The position numbers and the translations under genes are program-made. The notes beneath the pieces were generated by a model. The model searched no databases and was not told the origin of the DNA. It saw only the letters and a program-made list of their open reading frames with translations. A stretch of DNA of 64,000 nt from Coleophoma eucalyptorum (Eukaryota > Ascomycota > Leotiomycetes > Helotiales > Dermateaceae): contig JALRME010000004.1 in NCBI GenBank assembly GCA_026120035.1, positions 1,178,001-1,242,000 on the forward strand, read 5' to 3'. This document shows positions 46,369 through 57,291 of this stretch, piece by piece. Within the stretch, counting starts at the first letter, position 1, and each line of letters opens with the position of its first letter.

Positions 46369-48307
46369 ATGCAACTAGCAATGAGCAATTGCATCAACAA
46401 CAAACGGCCCATTGCAGGAGACAGTGATTCCGAAAGTGAGGATTTCCAAGCCAGCAGGAGGACGAGACATAGACGAGGATCGAGTTCTCCACTGCTCCAA
46501 CAACCCCCTCCTGACTTAGACGATTGGGGACAAAGTGAGAGACTTTTCGAAAATGCCTCGCCTCAAACACCATATCCATACCTGCCACCAACAGCCTGGG
46601 AGATCGACCGTCTAACTTACCACACCAATCTCCAGACCTTCGGGAAGAAGTTACAAGAAGCATCGAGAGCCGTCTTCCCCAATGACCGACGATGCCGATA
46701 CACCAAACAGTCAGCTCTTTTACTCTCCTGGGACGACGAGGACCCACAATTACCTGTTTCTCTGGAGATTGGAGAATTAACCCTTGTCCTCACAGAGCTT
46801 TATGGATTCGAGGTCGAGGAATGGAAGATTCCGAGCGTTAATAGCCATAACGAGCTGAATTTGAGGATCCTGAACTTCTTGTCTGATGATGGTCCTGAGC
46901 ATTTAAAAGTTGTCTATTATGCTGGGCATGGGAGATTGACGAATCATGGACAAGCTGCCTGGACAAGGTAGGTTCTACCTCACCGAGAGACCTTTTGAGT
47001 GCCTGAGCTTATAGATTTGTACTTAGTCATCGGAACAATGGTAAAGCGCGCTGTCCGACTATTAAATGGTCCGGGATTCAAAATGCTCTCGAGGAGTCTT
47101 ATTCAGACGTTTTAATTCTTCTGGATTGTTGCGCCTCAGGGACCAGTAACACTGATGAGGGTATATGTCTCAGACCCAGTACTGGCTTATTATCACTGAT
47201 AAGTTTCAAGGCAATGGTGTCACAGAACTAATCACAGCATGTGCCTTCAACAACACAGCAAATGGCGTTGGCCCCTTCTCATTCACACGAGCATTAATAT
47301 CCCAACTTCGGAAGCTCGCTCACAAACCTCCCTTCACAGTAGCTTATCTGTATAATCTAATATTCGCAGAGATCCAAAGTTGGCGCGTCGAAGATTCTCG
47401 ACATAAGAAAGCACCAGTTCATCTAGTGTTGACAAACAGTATTGAGTTTCCAAGAAGCATCAATCTTTCAGGAAAGCCATCATCAATCATATCTGAACCA
47501 TCCACAACTTTCAACTATCGCATGGATCGGTCAGTTGACGCAGTGGATTTTGGAAGCTCACTACCAAATTCTAGTGGACAAACCGTCACATCCGGTACAT
47601 CAACAGGAAGTTCCCGAGAAACAGGCACCACCAACAGCCCCATCAGCAATCCAGCGTCATCTACAACATCACTATCTCAACTTTCCGAGTATCCACGGCT
47701 CCTCTTCAGTATCCGCTTCAGCGAAGACATTAAGTCTGAAAATCTCTCCACCGATCTTTTTGCCGACTGGCTTAGTACGGTGCCGATACGAGCGGATTCC
47801 GTGAGAGTTGAGGCGGGCTTTGCAAGCGATTCCACTATCTTGCTGGTTTCTATGCCGGCGGCGGTGCTTGGATTCCTGCCCCGAGATCCGGCCATTACCA
47901 TGCTGGGCGTGACGAGATCTTCGAATCTTCTGGGAGCGCATTTACTAGAAGAAATGGAGAACGATCTGGATTCTATTATCGCATCTCTCGAGAAGAGTAA
48001 AAGTATGCAAATGAGATCACAAACTTTGAGTTCACGGAAGGATGCAGAGCGCTTTCAATTCTCCTTTGGGAGTAATGACCGGTCCGATAGGATGCCGTCT
48101 TTCATTGACTCTCAGGCTACTGAAGCCCTGACCAATTCGCAGGCTATGGATGGAGAATGCGAATCCCAGGAAGTTGATGGTTATGAACATGGGATCATGT
48201 CCAGAACTCATCCTGGGACAGCAACGCTTGGTGGACAGCTCATGACTCCTATCCCCAGCTGGGGATTTGACAAAAGAGACTTTGCTGAAGATGAAGGTGA
48301 TGAGTGA
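46369..48307 (+). CDS. Caspase-like (peptidase C14 fold) protein
   Basis: Cysteine-protease-like protein of the caspase/metacaspase clan. Three exons, 46369-46967, 47027-47160 and 47211-48307, give 609 residues. The His/Cys dyad is visible: VVYYAGHG with H187, and LILLDCCASG with C235. The order and spacing match a p20-like core, preceded by a polar segment with an acidic patch (SDSESEDFQ) and Pro-rich sequence. After the core (ITACAFNN... to about residue 320) comes a Ser/Thr linker and a second conserved-looking region (YPRLLFSIRFSEDIKSENLS). It lacks the typical metacaspase N-terminal zinc finger. The target and specificity are unknown. An acceptor-like sequence just upstream leaves the start somewhat uncertain. 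Confidence 0.8.
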
Positions 48308-48994
48308 AGAAAAAATTCAAGTGAGGAATTGAGCCTGGAAGGTGTCTAATACAGAATAACGCATCGAGTAGATATGAACTCAGGCAATCTTCCTATACCA
48401 AAAGGCATTAAGATGAATCTTGCAGCACCTTTTCTGAACCACCTTGGCTTATGGTATCGGTAAGGAATATCAACCCCAAGATAGGGAAGGTGGGGAGGAG
48501 TAATTCAAAAAGTAGAGTTAGGATTGATGTCCTTCTTGTTTCACGGCAGTTTTGGTAAGAAGAATTACCAGAATGAGAAGACAAACAAAATTGGTGGGTG
48601 CAGAGTAGAAGACTGGGAGTGGAAAGAACTTGCTGCCGAAATAAAATGTGAAGATGTAAACTCTACTCTGCAGGCTCTTTCAAAGGTTTACTGTGCCATC
48701 TGATTATCTACAGACTCTGTGTTGCTTTAAAGTGGCTCTCTAGCTACTTTACTTTCAATTGCTAGACCAATCGTCATGAGCTATTATCATTGGCCTGCTT
48801 CATCAACTCCTGACTTACGCACCAAGATTGTATACGGAACCCCCCCCCCCCAAACGCCATGCCAAAGAACTAAATAATACACCAAACGAGAACATCTAAA
48901 AAATAAAACCCAGGTAGAATTGAAAACATGCGCGGTACTTGAAGCGCTCACATGTTGTTGCTCATCACAATATACACCAGCCAGCACACCATCC
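48308..48994. other. Intergenic stretch between convergent genes
   Basis: 3' flanks of the caspase-like and cysteine-rich membrane protein genes. Contains a C-homopolymer near 48841. No gene. Confidence 0.6.
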
Positions 48995-50409
48995 TTACGG
49001 CAATTCACGTTTCACGTCCAGCGGAAAATCCGAGAGAGGATTTCCCAAACTCCGCCTCCTGACTTCGTCAACGGTATTATAGCTCCTCCTCAACTCCGCA
49101 TTACTCAAGCCCCAAGACTGCTCTGAAGATGTTGGCTCTAGCGAGCTCATCTCTAAAATCGACACCGCAGCGATTGGGGACTGGGGTGCAGATGCTAAAC
49201 TCCTAGCACGAGCGGCTGCAAGTTCCTGAGTATGGGATTGATAGGTTGGTGAAGGGTAGCTGATTTGACTACCAAAGAGCTCCGAAACTGGGGATTCATT
49301 GGTTGGCGTATGTGAATAGTATGATGGATGGTTTGGTGTATCCCAGCTCGAGTGCGTTGATAATGGCGAGGGCGAGGAGGGCTGTGAGATTTCTCGTTGG
49401 CGTTGTTCGGTCCAGCCTTCTGGCCAGTGCAACGGGGAAATGGCAGCCTTTTGTCTGAAGAGATTTTCTTGGCTTTCGGAATACTGCGGCGGGTGTGATG
49501 TCGGTAAGTGTGGGAGGTTTAGAAAAGATATTCCTCGTTGGCGGACACCCTCGTCCACGTTTTGCTTAGTCATTTCTGCTCTCTTCTTCTCTTTCGCTTG
49601 ACGACGGTACAAAATGCAGAAGAGAACTGCTGAACCAGCAATTGCAAGGCAGCCCGCGCTAATCATGGTTATGAACGCCACAGCTAGATGGTGTGGTTGA
49701 TGCGTTTCATCATCGGGCGAGAATGGATAATTTTTGCTCGTTGAAGAGTCCTGACTTTCTTCAGAGGTTGAGGTTCCGGTTGGATAAAGAGGAAGACTGA
49801 TCACACTGGATCCTCCAGAACTTTGTGATGCTGTAGAATCGGTGGTAATTTTTGAAACAACCTTGATCAGCTGGGAAGTATCTGCGCAGCAGTCTGTTCC
49901 ACAACACCAGAGACCACTATCAGAGCACTGTGTGACTATAGAATCTCCCGAAAGATCAACTTTAATAAATCAGCACCGAATCTGACTATATTCTAGATGA
50001 ATTTACCTTCAGCACATAATGACGGGCAATTGGTATCTTCCCATGTTTGATCCTATATTATGGTGAGCTTCTGAATGAAGACTGTGACTATAAAGCAAAG
50101 CAAAGCAAAACCTACTGTACAGCTTCCTCTCACCTATGAGATCATTAGAATCTAGCCTGGTTAAGCTCGAGAGAGGATGCTTACTGTTACATTCGTAGTC
50201 GAAGTACATATCCCACCTGTAGCATCCCCACAAGAAGTTCCTGAAGGACAACAGACAGAAGCGCCGGATGAAGCCACTCCACAAGCAACATCACCACTTA
50301 AGCTGCCATCGGGATAGTAGCAATCTGTGGCCTTGACCAAATGATGCTGCACTAACAACTGAGCTGCAAGCACTACCAGACCTGCATGCCTCAACGATGA
50401 AAAATACAT
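48995..50409 (-). CDS. Cysteine-rich single-pass membrane protein
   Basis: Four exons, 50409-50185, 50133-50116 (only 18 nt), 50052-50007 and 49935-48995, give 409 residues. Residues 1-27 form a signal peptide (LVVLAAQLLVQHHLVKA). The ectodomain is cysteine-rich with paired cysteines (DCYYPDGS, VCCPSGTSCG, LWCCGTDCCAD), followed by a Ser/Thr stalk and a transmembrane helix at about 180-206 (LAVAFITMISAGCLAIAGS). The cytosolic tail is long, rich in Ser, Pro and Gln. This architecture is common in Pezizomycotina and resembles wall-sensor or receptor-like proteins, but no function is established. The 18-nt exon is supported by phase and splice sites only. Confidence 0.75.
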
Positions 50410-51107
50410 TATGAATATACTTTAATGGTGGAATAGATTACAGAATGAAAGAGGGCGCAGAAGGGAGTTAGAGTATAAGAAGTAATCAATGGTTAGCATA
50501 TAGGCTGGGAGAAGCTACACCTTTGTGGATATTGGATCCCATTCCTGAGTAAGTGCACCAGGGTAGGATCCTTCAAGAAATCAGGAATCTCGGTGCCGAT
50601 AGCAACAGAAGGGCGCATAAGAGGCCCAAGGGGACCAAAGGAATTATATGGGGAGGGTTGAGGATTCTCATGCCAGCAACCGGACCGTGCAAGAGCTTCT
50701 TCTCCTTCTAGAAGCAGTGGAGCCATGTCAGTGCCGGCAGGGAGGTGAGGAGCAGTGGATGCTAAGCACACTACGCTGAAACATGGGGTCCGATCCGCTC
50801 AGAAATCTGGCTCGCTTCTTGGAAATGGTTGGGCAAGTGCAAATTGGAAGGAACTACATCCGGCAGGATTCGAAGCTTTGTCGCTCGCTTGATATTCCTC
50901 CTTTCAAGGATGTTAGGCGTAAGATCATCCTTCAGCCTCTTCTACACTATGACAATCCTGAAAGTGGCGACACTGTGTGCGCCTTACACTGGCTATGTCG
51001 GTCCTGCCGAGCAGTGGCTTAGTTAGATACATGAAAAGGGTATACCTCCATCCGCAAGTGGATATGTCTAGATAATAACGCCAAAACTCATCCCATGATG
51101 CCGCTCA
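50410..51107. other. Intergenic stretch, no convincing gene
   Basis: Short open frames on both strands (50493-51026) lack recognisable features. Likely promoter of the cysteine-rich protein gene and 3' flank of rad4. Confidence 0.55.
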
Positions 51108-53778
51108 TTATTCGGGAATGAAACCGCCCCCATAGTCATCTTCATATCTACTATCATCGCTTTGCATACTCCCATCTTCGTCTTCCGCAATATCCTTATT
51201 TGGTTGGTCGGGAAAATCACCGACAGGAGGATCTTCACCTTCGATTTCATAAGTGTCGATGCGTTCTTTGATTCTGAGGCCGACCAGGAACCGCTTCCAA
51301 AATTTCAGCACTGCAATGGTCCGCATTTCTTCTTGCGCCCTGGCCTCTTCGTCGCGGAAGCCCTGAATCACTGCCTCGACACTTTCTTGATATTCCGTAC
51401 CGACTATAATCCCTTTCAGTATAGCAGTCCCATGCCGGCCCCGAAATTCAAACCCTGTCAGCGCATCAGCATAGTCGATGCCTAGAAGACGAGCGGCACG
51501 GGATGCCTCAGAGTCTATGGGCGAAATCAGTATAATCTGTAAATGCTAGCTCAGGACTACTTACAGCGGATATGGACACCTCCCTTTGGTACCATACTCG
51601 GTACGTATATATCTAGATTTCCGAAGGAATTCTTTGGTACTCGTCCGTTGACAACAGGCGGCGACTCATATAGGTCAGTCTGATCTTCTGTGTACAAATT
51701 TGTACCGGCACCTTCCTCTGCACCGTCGCCCATATCATCGTCGTTGAATTTTCTTCTTGCAGGAACTACCTTGACAGGCTGTTCCCCTATTTTGACCTCC
51801 CGGCCAAGACGATACCAAGCATCTGCGCTTTTTGCTATCTTGACGTCGCGTCTTCTATAGATACTCTCCAGCTTTTTCCGCCCAGGTGGCCCTGAAGTGT
51901 CTTTCCCCGCTGCCACCTTGCCCACTTCTCGCGTGCTAGTCAAAATCTCATTCCTCTTCAAATGCCGTTCCAGGGCATAATATGGATGGTCCTTGAAGTC
52001 GGCCACATTTTTAGGCATGGGCTCTCGAGCTTCAGCCTGAGAAAGTTCGGTATCCTCAATCTGATCTAAATCGCTCTGCCAGCCGCGTGAATAAGCTCTC
52101 ATCGTTCGTCGCCACCACTTTTCACCACCTTTGGTCGATTCCACGCGATTCTTACGTGTTTTGGCATTATATGTTTTGGCATATCTCCTCGTGACATCTC
52201 GAGCACATCCATCTTCTTCAAAGGCTATCACGTATGACATATTGTTCTCTCGATCTGCCGCAGGCGGTTCAAAAGCACGAGGTTTGGACATAGTGTCTGT
52301 GACTAGTGGGTCGACAGGAAACCATTTTTGATGTGCTTCATCCAGAACTTCAACCCAGTAGACTGGATAAGGGGATTCGTATATGGGCTTCGTTTTCGGC
52401 TTGGGTGGCGCTCGTGGTGGTGCGGCAATGTCTGGAAGATGGTAAGCTGCAGCATTCGGGTGTCCTAGACGTCGTCGTGCGGATATGGGAAGAATAGGGC
52501 CTTGGCCGCTACTTGATCCGAACGGTGAACTTGAGCCATGCAAATCAATGGCATCTTCGTCGCTTATTTCAGGACTTGGTACCTTTGTGGCCCGAGGTGC
52601 GCTTTTCGGCATGGGTGGACCACTTCCAGAGAATGTCAAAGGTTGCAGTGAACATGTAAGCCGAGCTTCAACTCCTGCACTGCGGAGTAAAGCACAGAAT
52701 AATTGAATTCCCAGATCCCTCGAGCCCTTAAGAGACTTCGCGGCAGCCCTGAAATCAGATCTCTCAATTGCTGGTTCCGCGTCTGCAGGCAACTCATACT
52801 AAGAGCACAGTTAGCGCAGCTATCAGTAAGGAAGGATTTTTTGATCCCTAATTATACATTTTGAATATGTTCCTCATCATCAGCCCAAAGTGAACGACGG
52901 AGGCCCCTATTGGTGGTTTTATACTGAATCTTCCAGGCATTGCCTACTTGCTCCAGACCTCGCTTTAATGATTCTATTCGACCAAATTGAGGCAAATCAG
53001 ATTTAGGTCTTAAATAAGCCAGTGTTTTTTTGCTGATCATCGGCTTTAACACTTTATGGACTTCGGCATCGTTGCACCAGCTATTCCGTATGTTCACGTG
53101 AGCCAACAAGCACAAGACGTGCATTCGGTGGATTTCCAGTCTCAGGTTCTTCTCGGCCTGAGTGACCACCTTTCTCCTGGGCGTGTTGATTTTCTGGTCC
53201 GGCAAAGTCTTTTTGGTCAAGGTCAACTCTAGATCCTTGGGGCCGTCCGCTTGAATGCCGCTTCCTAGTTGAAGAGCTTCCCAGTCGAATCCTTCTTCGG
53301 CAGAGTCATCATCGGCTTCCGAGTCTCTGTAAGCGGTTTGTTGCTGTTTTGCGTTGGGTTCGTAGTTATCAGAGTCAGATGTATTTCCTGGTTCTCTTAT
53401 TCTTGGAATGTCAAGCACGTCTTCAAACTGGATATCCTCATCCTCGATATCGCCCTCTTCGTTTCCATTCTCAGTACTGTGAGCGGGGCTTGAAACCACC
53501 TCCTTTCCCTTGCCAGTCCTTCGTCGCTTCAATGGCCTTTCAGGAACATCCGACTGGGCAGGTAGCACTTCAGCAAGCATATCTTGGTAGACATCGGGAA
53601 TCGGAGCCCTTCTTGTTGTCGGTTGACGCGCCGAACCTCGCCGCCGCGTCCGCATCCTAACAACAGAAGAATCACTAGTGTCTTCAAGATTAACAAAATC
53701 AATGCTGCCGATGATTTCCTCGGTACTATTGTCTGGTCCGTTTGGATCTTTTCGACGATCTCTAGATTTGGGTGGCAT
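51108..53778 (-). CDS. rad4: DNA repair protein Rad4/XPC
   Basis: Damage-recognition factor that opens distorted DNA to start nucleotide excision repair. Three exons, 53778-52858, 52798-51565 and 51514-51108, give 853 residues. The N-terminus is acidic, basic and disordered (about 1-180). The transglutaminase-fold domain spans roughly 210-500 and includes IQLFCALLRSAGVEARLTCS and YWVEVLDEAHQKWFPVDPL. The beta-hairpin domains follow: FKDHPYYALERHLKRNEIL starts BHD1, and the last exon contains the BHD3 segment ALTGFEFRGRHGTAILKGI. The C-terminal tail is acidic. It is divergent from the potassium-channel gene, 869 bp apart. Confidence 0.93.
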
Positions 53779-54647
53779 CACACTTTCTCATGTTGTCATC
53801 TCAACAGATTAGCTTTACAGCAGAGGTGACATCCAAAAGATCATCTCTCACTCCTGTTACGGCAAAAGGTTAGTGTTGTCGTTGAATTTGAGTGAAGGAA
53901 GGCAGCACAGATCTGGATGACGCATAGGAGTGGAAAGATGCGGCCGCATTATCATCAACTTTGCTCCTGCCTGAGGCAACAGAGCTCCATGATCTCTGCG
54001 GTGTGGAGACGTCGGAAAGTATATTAGCCTCGAAAAACGCCAATAATTTCAAGTCACTCGAAGAGTAGAGATAGATTTCGAAAGCGAAGACTCTCGTGAA
54101 AAGACTGTGCTTTTAGTCTCGAATGAATCCCAATAATTGCTTTTTTTTTTGGCTTCTGAGACTCTGGTCCAGGGGAATAGCATCGGAATGTGGCAATACC
54201 TGCTACTCTTGTGGTAGGTTTAATATTCAAGAGGATATCGGATCTTGAAAGAGAAAGAAGAAAGACAGAGGAAGAAAGAATAGCACGTGTTCGAGCTCTG
54301 CAATCCTGGTGACTGAGTTGACTTTTGATCAGCGCTGGAATCGTCCACGGCACTAGTACTTTAATGAGACCTCTGCCAAGGAAAATGACACACTAAAGGA
54401 GACGCTACCCCAGACTACGTCACCTGTCTAACTTCCCAACACCACAGCACGAGAATCCTAGCTCTACAATCAGCGGTGGCTTTGAAGCAGGAAAGAATTT
54501 TAACTGCTCCTTTTCCACTCCCTTTGCCATGTAGCAACTTCGCTCTTCTGTATTAAAATCCTCTGGCCCTGCTCCTTACCTTGTCGCGTTGTTCGGGTCC
54601 TAGAACTGTGTAGCTCGCCTATTTCTCGCCCTACGCATCTCACAACC
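53779..54647. other. Divergent intergenic region, rad4 and tok1
   Basis: 869 bp. Minus-strand frames at 53870-54052 and 54054-54353 lack ATG starts or motifs, although the latter resembles a mitochondrial presequence in composition. A run of T lies near 54140. Confidence 0.5.
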
Positions 54648-57027
54648 ATGAACGATCCAGGTATGTTGGAATAGCCACCCCGGATCCGGTAGGCTACTAA
54701 CTTTTCCTAGGACTTGATGAGCCGATATCCAAAGATGTAAAGGATATCGAGAACCCGAGGCTTGACGAGCATGCGGAGGCGGAGGAAGATGAACAGGCTT
54801 TCTTGCAACCCAGGTTAGCTCCAGACTGCAATTCTACACCCATAACATGATGTCCTAATAAATTGTGCAAGTCGATGGTGGTTTGCGTCCACTGCCTTTC
54901 CTTTAATAGCTGGCACGTTTGGCCCGATGGCTTCGGCTTTTAGGTAGGTTGATGTTCTTGTACCCACTATACCAGCCGACATCTGCTCGGGTTCCCGTGT
55001 GCGTCCTTTCGTGCAAAGGTTCTGATCAGTCTATAGTATTTGCGCCTTAGTTGTACATTGGAGAGTACAGATACCGCCGGGCGGAGTCGAGGAACATGGC
55101 ATATATGTAGATGATCCCGCATGGCTTATCGCAGTCAATTCGGTGCAGCTGGCTATAGCCCTTATCTCGAACCTATTTTTATTACTGAACATGGCAAGGA
55201 GGGTACGGTTCTCAATTGCGCAGCCGATCACGATCATAGGATGGTAGGTTCATCTTATATCCAAGACAATCAGTTGTTGCCTGACGTCTAATAAAGTACA
55301 GGTACCTTTCCTCCTTTACGCTTATAGGACTAACAGCATGTGCCGCTGGACCTCTCAAACTCGAACCCTCTTCAGAATATGCATTTACTCAGGCATATTA
55401 TTATGCATTGTTCTCAGCTGCGCTATACTTTATAGTAGCAACTCTAATGATGGTGACTGCTTTAGGAGCATTGCGGGGACATTATGACAAGGAATTCCAG
55501 CTGACGATGAGCCAACGTACCCTGATGTTACAGACCATCAGTTTTCTTGTCTATTTGCTGGCTGGTGCTTCTGTGTATGCGCATATCGAATCATGGCAGT
55601 ATTTAGACGCGGTATACTGGGCAAACTTCACCCTCCTGACAATTGGAATTGGCGACTATTCTCCCGCAACGCACTTGGGGAGATCCCTACTGTTTCCCTT
55701 TGCCATCGGAGGAATTATAATTCTAGGTCTGGTCATTGGATCAATCCGCTCACTGGTCCTGGAGCGAGGGAAAGAAAAGATGGGGTCCCGAATGGTGGAA
55801 AAGCATCGAAGAGTACTCCTCAAACGATTGAATAAGAAAGGAAAAGGACAGATTTTGGAGCCCATCAAAGATGATAAAGCATCCATATCTCGAACCTCGA
55901 CACAGGACAAGCTCACAGAAAGGGAACGCCGAGAGCAGGAATTTAAGCTGATGAGAAAAGTCCAACAAGTAGCATCTAGGAATCGGAAGTGGATGTCTCT
56001 GCTCATCTCAGGTAGTGTATGGTTGATCTTATGGTTTGCAGGCGCGGCAATCTTCCAGCAGTGCGAGTATGGACAGGACTGGTCCTATTTTGGGTCGATA
56101 TATTTTGCATATACGTCGCTCCTTACTATTGGATACGGTGATTTCTATCCACAGTCGAACTCAGGAAAGCCCTTCTTCGTGTTCTGGTCACTGCTGGCCA
56201 TTCCATCCCTTACTATTCTCATTAGTAACATGGGCGACACGATCGTGAAAGGGATCCGCGATCTTACTCTCTGGGTCGGAAACTTCACCGTTTTACCCGG
56301 TGAACAAGGAATCAAGGCCACCATAAAGAAGACAGCCAACAAAGCCACAGGTGGACGGGTATTTGAGGAAGATATTAAAGAATTCCCACCCGGATTCCTA
56401 GGGGAGAGCCAGGCACAGCCCGACAGTGCAACCAATGGCAAAGAAGAATCACACCCACCAAAAGACGATCCTGAATCAGCTACTCAGAAAGTCCTCAGCG
56501 AGAAAGAAGGTCCGGAACGCGAACAAGCGCGGCGACGAGGCCACCCACAAGACGCCGATCCAGACCGGCTGCCCAAATCCCGGCGGCACTACCATGTCAT
56601 GCTAATCAAAGAAATCACGAAGGTGTTGAAGCACCTGAATAGTTCACCGCCGCGCGAATATACGTTTGACGAATGGGCATGGTTCCTCAAACTCATTGGC
56701 GAGGATGAGGCAGATGCAGAGACGCATCGAAAGCCGCTGAGGAAACCGAAGGCAGATGGAGAAGGGTTGGGCGCAACGACGACGAGGGCAGAGGATAATT
56801 TTCAAGACAATAGAAAGAAGATCAAGTGGAGTTGGTTAGGGAATCGGAGCCCCTTGATGGGAAACAAAGAGGAGGCGGAGTGGGTTTTGGAGAGATTGAC
56901 AAGGAAGCTGGATAGGGAGTTGGATAAGATGCATAAGGAGGAGCTTGAGGAGAAGCGAAACGGAAGTCGACATCAAAGTGAGGAACAAGAGGGCAGTACT
57001 GGTAGCTCTTCTGCCTTGGAAACATGA
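54648..57027 (+). CDS. tok1: TOK1-type outward-rectifier potassium channel
   Basis: Fungal two-pore-domain potassium channel of the eight-transmembrane TOK class. Five exons, 54648-54660, 54711-54813, 54872-54943, 55037-55243 and 55302-57027, give 706 residues; the first exon encodes only MNDP. Four hydrophobic segments precede the channel core. Two selectivity filters are visible: TIGIGD at 245-250 and TIGYGD at 407-412, each with its pore helix (WANFTLL, FAYTSLL) and flanking helices. The linker between pore modules is long and basic (about residues 280-365). The C-terminal 250 residues are charged and probably cytosolic. The order of segments matches yeast Tok1. Confidence 0.95.
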
Positions 57028-57291
57028 AGTTGATATAGGGTATTCGGAATGATATGACGTTATTGGTTTGGAGGTTATTCTGATTTGCGGCATTATGATA
57101 CCACAGCATATATTTTATGTTTCTCCTGTATTTAGGATGTTGTTATCCAATGAATTCGATCATAATCATACCAACATACAATTTCTCGTTTGGTCTACGA
57201 ATATGGCTCTGCAACCCGCTATATATCGGAAGGAGATATTATATAAGGTCTATGCTAGCATGAACGCCGAGGACTTGTTTTATCCCAAAGT

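Noticed and set aside
48838..48851. C homopolymer near 48841
   Set aside because: Simple-sequence tract in an intergenic region; no function suggested.
54054..54353. 99-codon minus-strand frame resembling a mitochondrial leader
   Set aside because: No ATG in frame upstream before a stop, and no continuation in frame; left as intergenic.
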